64,000 bases of DNA, taken from NCBI RefSeq assembly GCF_052115025.1, contig NZ_JBFRFW010000020.1:1-64000 (forward strand), in the 5' to 3' direction. The position numbers were made by a program, and so were the translations under genes. Positions 18,891 through 27,650 of the stretch are shown here, piece by piece. The notes beneath the pieces are model-generated. The model had not been told where the DNA came from. It saw only the letters and a list, made by a program, of their open reading frames with translations, and did no database searches. This DNA is from Bradyrhizobium_A sp052115025 (GTDB lineage: Bacteria > Pseudomonadota > Alphaproteobacteria > Rhizobiales > Xanthobacteraceae). How positions within the stretch are numbered: position 1 is the stretch's first letter; each line of letters starts with the position of its first letter.

Positions 18891-19979
18891 TCAGTGCCCG
18901 ACCTGGCCGCGATGCCGCAGCAGGTGATCGGCGAGCACGCAGGCGACCATCGCCTCGCCCACCGGCACGGCGCGGATGCCGACGCAGGGGTCGTGCCGGC
19001 CCTTGGTGAGGATTTCGGTCTCACCGCCCTTGCGATCGATGGTGCGCCGCGGCGTCAGGATCGAGGACGTCGGCTTGACCGCAAAGCGCGCGACGACGGC
19101 CTGCCCGGTCGAGATGCCGCCGAGGATGCCGCCGGCATGGTTCGCGGTGAACACCGGACCGTTGTTGCCCATCCGCATCTCATCGGCGTTCTCCTCGCCG
19201 GTGAGTGCGGCGGCATCGAAGCCGGCGCCGATCTCGACGCCCTTGACCGCGTTGATGCTCATCAGCGCCGCGGCAAGGTCGCTGTCGAGCTTGCCGTAGA
19301 TCGGCGCGCCGAGCCCCGCCGGCACGCCCTCGGCCACCACCTCGATCACGGCGCCGATCGACGAGCCGCTTTTGCGGATGCCGTCGAGATAGTCGGCGTA
19401 GAACGCGGCGCTGTCCTTGTCGGGGCAGAAGAACGGGTTCTGATCGACCTGGTCCCAGTCCCAGTTGTCGCGATTGATCTTGTGCGGCCCCATCTGCACC
19501 AGCGCGCCGCGCACGGTCATGCCGGCGATGACCTTGCGGGCGATGGCGCCGGCGGCGACGCGGGTCGCGGTCTCGCGTGCCGAGGAGCGGCCGCCGCCGC
19601 GATAGTCGCGCAGGCCGTACTTCGCCTCATAGGTGAAGTCGGCATGGCCCGGACGGAACTTGTCCTTGATGTCGGAATAGTCCTTGGAGCGCTGGTCGGT
19701 GTTCTCGATCAGCAGCGCGATCGGCGTCCCCGTGGTGACCTGCTCGGAGGTGTCGTCCTTGACCAGCACGCCGGACAGGATTTTCACCGCATCCGCCTCC
19801 TGGCGCTGGGTGGTGAAGCGCGACTGCCCGGGACGGCGGCGGTCGAGATCGTGCTGGATCTCCGCGACGGTCAGCGGGATCTGGGGCGGGCAGCCATCGA
19901 CCACGCAGCCGATCGCCGGCCCGTGGCTTTCGCCGAAGGTGGTGACGCGAAACAGCTGGCCGAAGGTGTTGAACGACAT
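18891..19979 (-). CDS. aroC: Chorismate synthase
   Basis: 362 residues, the usual length of the enzyme, from the ATG at 19979 (MSFNTFGQLF). It converts 5-enolpyruvylshikimate 3-phosphate to chorismate, the last step of the shikimate pathway, using reduced FMN. Signatures seen are TTFGESHGPAIGCVVDG near the N-terminus, DRRRPGQSRFTTQR, GGGRSSARETATRVAAGA, and the C-terminal VRAVPVGEAMVACVLADH region. It lies downstream of fabI and the histidine phosphatase on the same strand, with a 127-bp gap, so it may be in the same unit. The open frame upstream of the chosen start has no family similarity. Confidence 0.98.
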   Translation of the reverse strand: MSFNTFGQLFRVTTFGESHGPAIGCVVDGCPPQIPLTVAEIQHDLDRRRPGQSRFTTQRQEADAVKILSGVLVKDDTSEQVTTGTPIALLIENTDQRSKDYSDIKDKFRPGHADFTYEAKYGLRDYRGGGRSSARETATRVAAGAIARKVIAGMTVRGALVQMGPHKINRDNWDWDQVDQNPFFCPDKDSAAFYADYLDGIRKSGSSIGAVIEVVAEGVPAGLGAPIYGKLDSDLAAALMSINAVKGVEIGAGFDAAALTGEENADEMRMGNNGPVFTANHAGGILGGISTGQAVVARFAVKPTSSILTPRRTIDRKGGETEILTKGRHDPCVGIRAVPVGEAMVACVLADHLLRHRGQVGH

Positions 19980-20106
19980 CGTGGGTGGACCGATCCGCTT
20001 TGAGGTCAGGCCGGCCACGCGGGCCGGAACCGGTCCTGTCTCGTAGCGCGCAGGGCCACGGGGGTCAAATAGCCCCGCCCCGCGGGTCCAATCCCGTGAC
20101 GACGGT

Positions 20107-20706
20107 TCAACCGTGCTTGCTGCAGGCGCCGTCGGCGAACACGTAGACCACACCCTGCTCGATCGCGATCTCGGGGGCGCTTTCCGGCGTCTCGGTGCCG
20201 AGCGCGACCATCAGCGCCCGCGCGGTGCCGCCATGGGCGACGACGACCGTGTCGGCGGTCAGCGAGGCATGCCAGTCGCGCATGCGTTCGGTCACCGCCG
20301 CATAGCTCTCGCCGCCCGGCGGCGGCACGCCCCACTTGTCGATCTGGCGGCTGGCGAAGATCTCGGGATCGGAGGCCTGCATCTCCGGCAGCGTCGCGCC
20401 TTCCCAGCGACCATACGCGATCTCCCGGAGCCGCGGGTCGATCGCATAGGTTTCCGGCGGCAGCTCGAGGGTGGCGCGCAGCAGCTCCATGGTCTGCCGC
20501 GCCCGGCCGAGCGGGCTCGCCACATAAGGCAGCTCCGCCGCCGCCCGCGCGTCGCGGCTGAGCAGTCGACCGAGAATGCGGCCTGACTGCACCGCCTGGC
20601 CGCGCCCGATGTCGTTCAGCGGAATGTCCTGGCTGCCCTGGAAGCGGCCAGCCGCGTTCCATGCGGTCTGGCCGTGGCGAATGTAATAGATGATGGGTCC
20701 GGGCAT
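20107..20706 (-). CDS. Histidine phosphatase (phosphoglycerate mutase-like) family protein
   Basis: 199 residues. The catalytic RHGQT motif is at residues 10-14 (IIYYIRHGQTAWN), an arginine-containing SPLGRARQTMELL segment follows, and the second histidine is in VVAHGGTARAL. These define the branch-1 histidine phosphatase superfamily. The substrate is not clear. It might be a broad-specificity phosphatase of the CobC/GpmB type. It begins 21 bp after fabI on the same strand and is probably cotranscribed with it. Its C-terminus (GACSKHG) is unremarkable. Confidence 0.93.
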   Translation of the reverse strand: MPGPIIYYIRHGQTAWNAAGRFQGSQDIPLNDIGRGQAVQSGRILGRLLSRDARAAAELPYVASPLGRARQTMELLRATLELPPETYAIDPRLREIAYGRWEGATLPEMQASDPEIFASRQIDKWGVPPPGGESYAAVTERMRDWHASLTADTVVVAHGGTARALMVALGTETPESAPEIAIEQGVVYVFADGACSKHG

Positions 20707-20727
20707 TGCGACGTCAGGCCTTCACGC

Positions 20728-21546
20728 TCAATCCTTGCCGAGCGCGATGTCCGGCGCGTCGGGCCGCTTCATGCCGACCACATGGTAGCCGGCATCGACA
20801 TGATGCACTTCGCCGGTGACGCCGCGCGACATGTCCGAGAGCAGATAGAGCGCGCTGTCGCCGACGTCCTCGATGGTCACCGTGCGCCGCATCGGCGCGT
20901 TGTACTCGTTCCACTTCAGAATGTAGCGGAAGTCGCCGATGCCGGCGGCGGCCAGCGTCTTGATCGGGCCGGCGGAGACGGCGTTGACGCGGATGTTCTT
21001 CTCGCCGAGGTCGGCGGCGAGATAGCGCACCGACGCCTCCAGCGCCGCCTTGGCGACACCCATGACGTTGTAGTGCGGCATCCATTTCTCGGCGCCATAG
21101 TAAGTCAGCGTGATGATCGAGCCGCCATCGGTCATCAGCTTCTCGGCGCGCTGCGCCACCGCGGTCAGCGAGTAGCAGCTGATCAGCATGGTCTTGGAGA
21201 AATTGTCGGCGGTGGTCTCGATGTAGCGGCCGTCGAGCTGGTCCTTGTCGGAGAACGCGATCGCGTGCACGACAAAATCGATCTTGCCCCACTGCGCCTT
21301 CGCGGCATCGAACACCGCATCGATGGTCGCGGGATCCGTGACGTCGCAGTGGCCGAGCAGCACCGCGCCGAGTTCGGCGGCCAGCGGTTCGACACGCTTC
21401 TTCAGCGCATCGCCCTGCCAGGTCAGCGCCAGTTCCGCACCGGCGGCGCGGCACGCCCTGGCAATGCCGAACGCGATGGAGCGGTTGTTGGCCACGCCGA
21501 GGATGATGCCCCGCTTGCCCTTCATCAGACCCGACATATTCGTCAT
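20728..21546 (-). CDS. fabI: Enoyl-[acyl-carrier-protein] reductase (NADH)
   Basis: 272 residues with the FabI pattern: the nucleotide site GVANNRSIAFGIA at about 17-29, HAIAFSDKDQL in place of the classical SDR motif, and catalytic Tyr159 and Lys166 in YNVMGVAK, with an upstream Tyr149. FabI reduces trans-2-enoyl-ACP in the last step of each fatty acid elongation cycle and is the target of triclosan-type inhibitors. It heads the minus-strand unit fabI - histidine phosphatase - aroC. Met4 is an alternative start (MSGLMKGKRG). Confidence 0.97.
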   Translation of the reverse strand: MTNMSGLMKGKRGIILGVANNRSIAFGIARACRAAGAELALTWQGDALKKRVEPLAAELGAVLLGHCDVTDPATIDAVFDAAKAQWGKIDFVVHAIAFSDKDQLDGRYIETTADNFSKTMLISCYSLTAVAQRAEKLMTDGGSIITLTYYGAEKWMPHYNVMGVAKAALEASVRYLAADLGEKNIRVNAVSAGPIKTLAAAGIGDFRYILKWNEYNAPMRRTVTIEDVGDSALYLLSDMSRGVTGEVHHVDAGYHVVGMKRPDAPDIALGKD

Positions 21547-21701
21547 AGTGTCACAAATCCTTATCCTTTCGGACCGGGCCTTTCCATGACACAGGCGGCA
21601 GGGGGCTTCAACCGCGGATTGCGACTAAGCGGCGGAATAGACGCAACTTTCTGGTGTTCTGTGAGGTAAGGTTCGACCATCGGATCGGTCATGACACAGC
21701 C

Positions 21702-22190
21702 ATGAGCGCATTTCGTCAGAGCATCGAGACGCTGATCCCGGCGCTGCGCCGCTATGCCCGCGCGCTGACCCGGGACAGCGAAATCGCCGACGACCTCGTG
21801 CAGGATACGCTGGTGCGGGCATTGCGGTCCGAGCGGCTGTTCGTCGGCGGCGACCTGCGCAGCTGGCTGTACACCATCCTGACCAATCTCAACCGCAACC
21901 GCCGCCGCTCGCTGGCGCGCAGGCCACCGATGACGACATTGATCGACACCGCCATCGACGCCAGCGGCACCGAAGCCGAAGGACGCGACATCGCGGAAGC
22001 GCTGGCGACGCTGGTGGAAGACCAGCGCGCGGTGCTGCTGCTGGTGGTGCTGGAGGGCTTGAGCTATCGCGAGGTCGCCGACATCCAGGGCGTGCCGATC
22101 GGCACGGTGATGTCACGCCTCGCGCGCGCCCGCGCCCATGTCAAATCATACCTCGACGGCAAGAAGCCGGCGCTGCGCCGCGTCAAATGA
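21702..22190 (+). CDS. ECF-type RNA polymerase sigma factor
   Basis: 162 residues from the ATG at 21702. Region 2 is clear (ALTRDSEIADDLVQDTLVRAL, DLRSWLYTILTNLNRNRRR split over the helices). Region 4 has EDQRAVLLLVVLEGLSYREV and the recognition helix GTVMSRLARARAHV. It lacks an obvious C-terminal extension. It is transcribed away from fabI and followed 46 bp later by a membrane anti-sigma gene, a common pairing in which the anti-sigma holds the sigma inactive until a stress signal. The stimulus cannot be read from sequence. Confidence 0.92.
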   Translation: MSAFRQSIETLIPALRRYARALTRDSEIADDLVQDTLVRALRSERLFVGGDLRSWLYTILTNLNRNRRRSLARRPPMTTLIDTAIDASGTEAEGRDIAEALATLVEDQRAVLLLVVLEGLSYREVADIQGVPIGTVMSRLARARAHVKSYLDGKKPALRRVK

Positions 22191-22236
22191 CGGCGACACC
22201 GACGATGCCGCAACGTTCTGGACAGAGACGACGACG

Positions 22237-23001
22237 ATGACCGACCACGATATTCCCGTCACCGAAGACGAATTGCATGCCTATGTCGACAACGAGCTGC
22301 CCGCGGAGCGCAGTCAGGCGGTGCAGGCGTGGCTTTCGGCGCATCCTGAAGACGCCGAACGGATCCGGGCGTGGCGCGCGCTCGGCGATGCGCTGAACCA
22401 GCGCTACGGCGCCGTGGCCGACGAGCCGGTGCCGCAGCGGCTCGAGCTCGACCGCCTGGTGGCGCGGCCGCGCCGTCTGATCTGGGGCGCCGTCGCCGCC
22501 GTGCTGCTCGCCTTCGTGATCGGCAGCGGCGCAGGCTGGATGGCACGCAATGCATGGGCCAACGAGATCAAGCCGATCGACGCGCTGCGCGACGAAGCGG
22601 TCACCGCCCACCGGCTCTACACCGGCGAGGTCCGCCATCCGATCGAGGTCAGCGGCAGCGAGGATCACCTGCTGCCCTGGCTGTCGCGCCGCGTCGGCAC
22701 CACGTTGCGCGCGCCCGACCTGACGAAGTTCGACCTGAGGCTGCTGGGCGGCCGGCTGCTGCCCGGCATCACCGCGCCGGCAGCGCTGTTCATGTACGAG
22801 GCGCCGTCGGGCGAGCGCGTGACGCTGTACTGCACGCCGCTCAAGGCCCCGACCACCGCACTGCTCTACAAGGAGAGCGGCAGCACCGCCTCGGTGCAGT
22901 GGACACAGGACGATTTCGGCTGGGTCATCAGCGGTCCGGCCAACAAGGACAAGATGAAGACCGTGGCAGCGGCGGCCTACGCGGAACTCGAAACGCGCTG
23001 A
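22237..23001 (+). CDS. Membrane-anchored anti-sigma factor (RskA/RsiW-like)
   Basis: 254 residues from the ATG at 22237. The N-terminal cytoplasmic anti-sigma part has DELHAYVDNELPAERSQAV and HPEDAERIRAWRALGDAL. One transmembrane helix follows (IWGAVAAVLLAFVIGSGAGW, about 85-105), and the periplasmic domain begins near 115. HAYVDNELP is typical of anti-sigma partners of alphaproteobacterial ECF factors; a Zn-binding HxxxCxxC motif is absent. Position right after the ECF gene supports the pairing. The periplasmic part contains SRRVGTTLRAPDLTKFDLRL and GERVTLYC and has no recognised sensor fold. Confidence 0.88.
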   Translation: MTDHDIPVTEDELHAYVDNELPAERSQAVQAWLSAHPEDAERIRAWRALGDALNQRYGAVADEPVPQRLELDRLVARPRRLIWGAVAAVLLAFVIGSGAGWMARNAWANEIKPIDALRDEAVTAHRLYTGEVRHPIEVSGSEDHLLPWLSRRVGTTLRAPDLTKFDLRLLGGRLLPGITAPAALFMYEAPSGERVTLYCTPLKAPTTALLYKESGSTASVQWTQDDFGWVISGPANKDKMKTVAAAAYAELETR

Positions 23002-23133
23002 CGCGCAACATCGCTGTCGCCTGCGCGCAGCGGGCGACGGAACAGCGATGTGTCATTCCGGATGGTGGCCACGCGGCCGGCGCGACAGGTTAGCCGAACG
23101 GCCGGCCCGCATCATGCGCTGACGCTGGGCGGC

Positions 23134-23448
23134 TTAGTTCGAGCGGCCGCTCTCACGCTGGGATGCCAGCCACTGTGACAACGGAACCGACTTCGATTTC
23201 GCGGACTCAGCCTTGCCCTTCACGCTGCGCGAAGACGACGCCGCCCGCTTGCGGGCAGGCGCAGCAGGCGCGCGCGCAGCCTCCTCTGCTTCCTTGGCGA
23301 GGCGAAGCGCGCGCAGACGCTCCATGTTCTGGCGCACGGCGACGGCGCGCAGCTCATATTCGGCAAGCGCCTTTGCCGCCTCGGCGGAGGCCGCCTGCTG
23401 CTTGTCGGCGCGAGATGCTTGATCGGGGGTCGAAGGCTTGTCAGTCAT
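23134..23448 (-). CDS. Hypothetical small charged Ala/Lys-rich protein
   Basis: 104 residues from the ATG at 23448 (MTDKPSTPDQ). The central part is a predicted long helix rich in Ala, Glu, Arg and Lys (EYELRAVAVRQNMERLRALR), followed by a basic, low-complexity linker (APARKRAASSSRSVKGK) and a C-terminal PLSQWLASQRESGRSN segment. No signal peptide or membrane segment is seen. The charge pattern suggests a nucleic-acid or chaperone-associated protein, which is a guess. It lies upstream of nothing on its strand and downstream of the DnaJ-like gene. Confidence 0.65.
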   Translation of the reverse strand: MTDKPSTPDQASRADKQQAASAEAAKALAEYELRAVAVRQNMERLRALRLAKEAEEAARAPAAPARKRAASSSRSVKGKAESAKSKSVPLSQWLASQRESGRSN

Positions 23449-23573
23449 GCCCTCGATATAACGCTTCGCGCGCGAATTGCCAGCATTTCGCGCGTGCCAC
23501 TTCAACGCAGCACGCACGAAGATGTCGTCAAACCATCAGCTGGTTGCAAGAAATTGCCGATGGTGTGCACAAC

Positions 23574-24536
23574 TCACGCAATGTCGCTGCGCGGATGATA
23601 GGGATGCTGGCTGCGCCATTTCTGCATCAGCGCTTCCAGTTCCGCGTCCGCACCGTCCGGCAGCGCGATTCGCATCATCACAAACAGGTCACCATTGCTG
23701 CCCTGCCCCTTCGGCATGCCCTTGCCCTTGAGGCGGAAGGTGCGGCCGCTCGATGTGTTCTTCGGCACCGACAGCTCCACCGCGCCATCGAGTGTCGGCA
23801 CGCGCACCTTGCCGCCGAGCACCGCCTCATAGAGCGTGATCGGCAGATCGAGGCGCAGATCGTCGCCATCGACCTTGAACAGCGGGTGCGGCGCGATCGT
23901 CAGCGTGATCAGCACGTCGCCGGGCGGATGGCCGGGCGCGCTCTCGCCCTGCCCTTTCAGGCGGATCTGCTGGCCCGAGGTGACCCCTTTCGGGATCCGG
24001 ACATTGAGTTCCTTGCCAGTCGGCAGCCGCACGCGCTTCTCGCCGCCATTGACACTCTCCTCGAGCGATATGCTCATGGTGACGCTGAGGTCGAGATCGG
24101 GACCACCGAACGGCCCGTCGAACTCGAATGTGCGCGCGCCGCCACGGCCGCCGCCGCCACGCGTCCCGGCCGCAGCGCCGCCGAACATGCTGCTGAGAAT
24201 GTCCTCGAACGAGCCGCCGCCGGCCCCGCCTTCGCCGGGGCGGAAACTGTACTCGAAGCCACCCGCACGTCCCGCGCCGGCCCGCCCGCCACCGGGAAAG
24301 CCCTGGAAGCGCGGCTTGCCCTCGGCGTCGATCTCGCCGCGGTCGAACTGCTTGCGCTTGTCCTCGTCGCCCAGGATTTCGTTGGCGGTGTTCACCTCGG
24401 CGAACCGGGCGGCCGCCTTGGGATCGTTCTTGTTGGCGTCGGGGTGATGCTTCTTGGCGAGTTTGCGAAACGCGCTCTTGATATCGGCAGCGCTGGCGCT
24501 TCGCTGCACCCCCAAGACCTCATAGGGGTCGCGCAT
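23574..24536 (-). CDS. DnaJ-like (CbpA-type) co-chaperone without zinc finger
   Basis: 320 residues with AAGGAGAC upstream of the ATG at 24536. The J domain occupies about 1-68 (DPYEVLGVQRSASAADIKSA, invariant HPD in KHHPDAN). A Gly-rich linker follows at about 78-130 (FPGGGRAGAGRAGG, SSMFGG). The C-terminal substrate-binding domains span about 145-310 (VRLPTGKELNVRIPKG, LKGQGESAPGHPPGDVLI, FRLKGKGMPKG). The CxxCxGxG zinc repeats of true DnaJ are missing, so this is the CbpA class. It stimulates DnaK ATPase and may bind curved DNA. It stands alone here. Confidence 0.93.
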   Translation of the reverse strand: MRDPYEVLGVQRSASAADIKSAFRKLAKKHHPDANKNDPKAAARFAEVNTANEILGDEDKRKQFDRGEIDAEGKPRFQGFPGGGRAGAGRAGGFEYSFRPGEGGAGGGSFEDILSSMFGGAAAGTRGGGGRGGARTFEFDGPFGGPDLDLSVTMSISLEESVNGGEKRVRLPTGKELNVRIPKGVTSGQQIRLKGQGESAPGHPPGDVLITLTIAPHPLFKVDGDDLRLDLPITLYEAVLGGKVRVPTLDGAVELSVPKNTSSGRTFRLKGKGMPKGQGSNGDLFVMMRIALPDGADAELEALMQKWRSQHPYHPRSDIA

Positions 24537-24730
24537 TCGTCTCGTCTCCTTCGGGAAGTGACTTCAAGGCCTGGATTCGGGCCTCGTGTGGTGGATCCGA
24601 CATTCGCTTCAGTATAGCCGCGAGTCTCCTCGCGAATGCCCGAGGTGAATATCAGAACCGGGACAGCAACGGCCCGGCTGGCCTTCATGTGGGACGTCCG
24701 TGGCATTTTTGCAACGGCTGCGGCGGCCGC

Positions 24731-25255
24731 TCAACTGCGTTTCCACCGCTGCATCGAGCGAATCTCCCACCGCCCTGCGCCCGCCCGGCAGGCTTCGCCC
24801 TGCAGCCAGGCTTCCGACTTGCCGTTGACATAGCTCGCCAGGAAGTCCCGGCAGGTGCGGCCGTCGCTGGTATAGGAGCTGGCCAGCGGGGTCACCGAGC
24901 CGCGAGCGCCGGTTCCGGGGTTCTCCCAGGGCTGGCTCGAATTCTTGTCGCCGCGGGTCAGCACGTCCGAGGCGGCGTTGCGGGCGAACGCCAGGTCACT
25001 CTCGGTCGGCCCCTCCTCCACGACGACGGCGGGCGCGATCGATCCGGTCACGTCGGAGATATCGACCCCATCGGCCTTGACCTCCGGCGTCTGGCTCATC
25101 CGGAACGAGCAGCCGCCGGCGCCCGCGCCGATCAGCACCGCGACGATCAACGCAACCCCGCGCTGCGTCGCCGATAGGCGATCGCCCTTGCATCCCCTAT
25201 ATAGGGACCGACATGCGTTTCCAAACGCTGGCAAAGGCAACCCCAGGTACTCCAT
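24731..25255 (-). CDS. RT0821/Lpp0805-like surface protein, putative lipoprotein
   Basis: About 174 residues as drawn. A hydrophobic segment ending in GAGAGGCSFRM looks like a lipoprotein signal with a weak lipobox. The rest has SSYTSDGRTCRDFLASYVNG and EACRAGAGRWEIRSMQRW, the pattern of the RT0821/Lpp0805 (17-kDa antigen-like) surface proteins. The start is uncertain: a promoter-like pair lies at 25198-25224 inside this frame, and a TTG at 25150 after a GGGG tract would give a short signal peptide directly. The upstream ATG at 25255 would overlap the divergent pdxH start region. It is transcribed away from pdxH. Confidence 0.68.
   Translation of the reverse strand: MEYLGLPLPAFGNACRSLYRGCKGDRLSATQRGVALIVAVLIGAGAGGCSFRMSQTPEVKADGVDISDVTGSIAPAVVVEEGPTESDLAFARNAASDVLTRGDKNSSQPWENPGTGARGSVTPLASSYTSDGRTCRDFLASYVNGKSEAWLQGEACRAGAGRWEIRSMQRWKRS
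25198..25224 (-). promoter_or_regulatory. Candidate promoter for the surface-protein gene
   Basis: On the minus strand, TTGGAA (25224-25219) is followed after 15 bp by TATATA (25203-25198), or after 17 bp by TATAGG. It is the only A/T-rich stretch between the divergent surface-protein and pdxH genes. If real, the surface protein must start downstream of about 25190. Confidence 0.35.
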
Positions 25256-25258
25256 ACG

Positions 25259-25900
25259 ATGACTGACGCGCCCTCCATCGAACACCAGGATCGGTTAACG
25301 CGGAGTGATTTTACGGCCGCGCAGGAACCATTTGCGCTGTTTTCGGAATGGCTTAAGGAGGCCACCGCGTCCGAGCCCAACGATCCCAACGCCATGGCGC
25401 TGGCAACCGTCGACGCGGACGGCCTGCCGGACGTGCGCATGGTGCTGCTCAAGGGCTTCGATGCCGACGGCTTCGTGTTCTACACCCACCTCGCCAGCCA
25501 GAAGGGCGTGGAGCTCGCCGCCACACCGAAGGCCGCGCTGGTGTTTCACTGGAAGTCGCTGCGCCGCCAGGTCCGTGTCCGCGGCACCGTCAGCACGGTG
25601 ACCGATGCCGAAGCCGATGCCTACTTCGCGACCCGGCCCCGCCAGGCGCAGATCGGCGCCTGGGCGAGCAAGCAGTCGCAGCCGCTGGAGAGCCGTTTCG
25701 CCTTCGAGCAGGCCATCGCCCGCGAGGGCGCAAAGCACCTGATCGGATCCGTGCCGCGACCGCCGGGCTGGAGCGGCTTCCGGATCGCACCGCTGACAAT
25801 CGAATTCTGGCACGATCGCCCGTTCCGCCTCCATGACCGGATCGAGTTCCGCCGCGCCACGCTGGACGCGGACTGGAGCAAGATCCGGCTCTATCCCTGA
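25259..25900 (+). CDS. pdxH: Pyridoxamine 5'-phosphate oxidase
   Basis: 213 residues, the usual length. It oxidises pyridoxamine or pyridoxine 5'-phosphate to pyridoxal 5'-phosphate with FMN and oxygen. Signatures seen are EPNDPNAMALATVDADGLP, DVRMVLLKGFDADGFVFYT, FHWKSLRRQVRVRG (FMN contacts), and the C-terminal PPGWSGFRIAPLTIEFW with HDRIEFRR and WSKIRLYP. The start ATG at 25259 is divergent from the surface protein. The SDR gene follows 81 bp downstream. Confidence 0.97.
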   Translation: MTDAPSIEHQDRLTRSDFTAAQEPFALFSEWLKEATASEPNDPNAMALATVDADGLPDVRMVLLKGFDADGFVFYTHLASQKGVELAATPKAALVFHWKSLRRQVRVRGTVSTVTDAEADAYFATRPRQAQIGAWASKQSQPLESRFAFEQAIAREGAKHLIGSVPRPPGWSGFRIAPLTIEFWHDRPFRLHDRIEFRRATLDADWSKIRLYP

Positions 25901-25981
25901 CAGAACGCGGGGCCCGCGAACCGACGCCGCCGCCCCCCGCAGCTTCACCTCGCCCGCTGACCGCGCTTAGACGAGATCCCG

Positions 25982-26737
25982 ATGCCCAGCTCCGCCTCCA
26001 ACGCCCCCCGCCGCACCCTGCTCCTGACCGGCGCGAGCCGCGGCATCGGCCATGCCACCGTGATCCGCTTCTCCAGCGCCGGCTGGCGGGTGATCACCTG
26101 CTCGCGCCATCCGTTCCCCGAGCAGTGCCCGTGGGACGCCGGCCCCGAGGATCACATCCAGGTCGACCTGTCGAACCCCGAGAACACGCTCGAGGCGATC
26201 CAGGAGATCCGCTCCCGGCTCGAGACCGGTGAGCTGCATGCGCTGGTCAACAATGCCGCGATCTCGCCGAAAGCGCCGGGCGGCGCGCGGCTCGGCACCT
26301 TCGACACCGACATGGAGACCTGGGAGAAGGTGTTCCGCGTCAACTTCATGGCACCGATCATGCTGGCGCGCGGCCTGATCACCGAACTGAAGGCCGCAAA
26401 GGGCTCGGTGGTGAACGTCACCTCGATCGCCGGCTCGCGGGTGCATCCGTTCGCGGGCGCGGCCTATGCCACCTCGAAGGCGGCGCTCGCGGCGCTGACC
26501 CGCGAGATGGCCTCCGACTTCGGCCGCGTCGGCATCCGCGTCAACGCCATCGCGCCGGGCGAGATCGACACCTCGATCCTCTCCCCGGGCACCGAGAAGA
26601 TCGTCGAGAGCCAGATCCCGATGCATCGCCTCGGCACCCCCGACGAGGTGGCGAAGATCATCTACGTGCTGTGCACCGAGACCAGCTCCTACGTGAACGG
26701 CGCCGAGATCCACATCAACGGCGGCCAGCACGTCTGA
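25982..26737 (+). CDS. Short-chain dehydrogenase/reductase (SDR) family oxidoreductase
   Basis: 251 residues. The NAD(P)-binding TGASRGIG lies at residues 16-23, NNAAIS at about 90-95, and the catalytic Ser148, Tyr162 and Lys166 in YATSK. INAIAPGEIDT and the C-terminal SSYVNGAEIHINGGQHV are typical of classical SDRs. Length and motifs fit enzymes such as 3-oxoacyl-ACP reductase-like or sugar/alcohol dehydrogenases; substrate is not predictable. It lies after pdxH on the same strand. Repeat elements begin just after its stop codon. Confidence 0.93.
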   Translation: MPSSASNAPRRTLLLTGASRGIGHATVIRFSSAGWRVITCSRHPFPEQCPWDAGPEDHIQVDLSNPENTLEAIQEIRSRLETGELHALVNNAAISPKAPGGARLGTFDTDMETWEKVFRVNFMAPIMLARGLITELKAAKGSVVNVTSIAGSRVHPFAGAAYATSKAALAALTREMASDFGRVGIRVNAIAPGEIDTSILSPGTEKIVESQIPMHRLGTPDEVAKIIYVLCTETSSYVNGAEIHINGGQHV

Positions 26738-26764
26738 CGGCGGCGGTCAGCGTCTCGCTTCTCC

Positions 26765-26796
26765 GTCATTCCGGACGCCGCGCAGCGGCGATCCGG
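26765..26796. repeat. Short palindromic repeat, family B (GTCATTCCGG type)
   Basis: GTCATTCCGGACGCCGCGCA is followed by GCGGCGATCCGG, forming a GC-rich hairpin. The same unit, with a longer second half, occurs at 49627-49728, where the outer arms are perfect 10-bp complements. It lies just after a gene and before a family A repeat. Confidence 0.75.
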
Positions 26797-26836
26797 CAGG
26801 AAGTGCAAGGCATCCAAGCATCCGCTCCTCACACGC

Positions 26837-26941
26837 CCCTCATCCTGAGCAGGCGAAGCCTGCGTCTCGAACCATGAGGCCCGTGACGCAACGCCGGCCT
26901 CATGGTTCGAGACGGCGCTGATGCGCCTCCTCACCATGAGG
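26837..26941. repeat. Paired-hairpin intergenic repeat, family A copy 1
   Basis: Two tandem hairpin units with CCTCATCCTGAG / GTCTCGAACCATGAGG and GCCTCATGGTTCGAGACG / CTCCTCACCATGAGG arms. Similar copies lie at 35847-35952, 38781-38889 and 51437-51560, with a worn one at 33737-33785. All lie between genes. Confidence 0.85.
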
Positions 26942-26999
26942 AAGGAGCGCTTCCAACAGATACTTGTGATGCTGGAGCGCGTCGACTGCCGACGCCCCC

Positions 27000-27644
27000 T
27001 CAGCGCCAGCCCATCAGGCGATCGAGCACGTCTTCCGGCGATGCGCACAGGCTCGCGGCGCCTGCCTCCGTCAGCTCGACGACACTGCCATAGCCATAGG
27101 TGACGCCGATGGCGCGGATGGCGTTCTTGGCGGCGCCAACGATGTCATGGCTGCGATCACCGATCATCACCGCACGGGCCGGATCGACGCCGGTCTCCTG
27201 GATCGCATAGGCCAGCAGGTGGCCCTTGTCGACGCGCGTGCCGTCGAGCTCCGAGCCGAACACCCGCGCAAAATAGCTGCGCAGGCCGAAGTGATCGATG
27301 ATGCGCTCGGCGAACACCCGCGGCTTGCTGGTGGCGACGAACAGCGAGAACCCGACCGCCTGCAGCGCCGACAGCGTCGGCTCGATGCCGGGATAGACCG
27401 CGTTCTCATAGAGGCCGGTGTCGGCGAAACGCTCGCGATAGAGCTCGACACCACGGTCCGCGAATTCCTCGCCGCCGAGCAGCTTGACGAAGCTCGCGCG
27501 CAACGGCGGCCCGATGCACCAGGTCAGGTCGTCCTCGGACGGCACGGCGCGGTCGAGCCTGCGCAGCGCGTACTGGATCGAACGGGTGATGCCGGGCTTG
27601 GGATCGGTCAGCGTGCCGTCGAGATCGAAGAAAACCGTGTCCAT
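27000..27644 (-). CDS. HAD-superfamily phosphatase, phosphoglycolate phosphatase-like
   Basis: 214 residues. Motif I is FFDLDGTLTDPKPG (nucleophile Asp7, general acid Asp9), motif II is VATSKPRVFA (Thr/Ser), and motif IV is AVMIGDRSHDIVGA. The cap between about 20 and 80 is helical, as in Gph-type enzymes. Such proteins hydrolyse phosphate monoesters, commonly 2-phosphoglycolate; the exact substrate is inferred from overall form only. It follows corA by 6 bp on the same strand, so the two are very likely cotranscribed. A family A repeat lies just beyond its 3' end. Confidence 0.9.
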   Translation of the reverse strand: MDTVFFDLDGTLTDPKPGITRSIQYALRRLDRAVPSEDDLTWCIGPPLRASFVKLLGGEEFADRGVELYRERFADTGLYENAVYPGIEPTLSALQAVGFSLFVATSKPRVFAERIIDHFGLRSYFARVFGSELDGTRVDKGHLLAYAIQETGVDPARAVMIGDRSHDIVGAAKNAIRAIGVTYGYGSVVELTEAGAASLCASPEDVLDRLMGWR

Positions 27645-27650
27645 CGGCGC

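Noticed and set aside
18891..20153. Longer upstream start for chorismate synthase
   Set aside because: The 58 added residues have no family match; MSFNTFGQLF is the known beginning.
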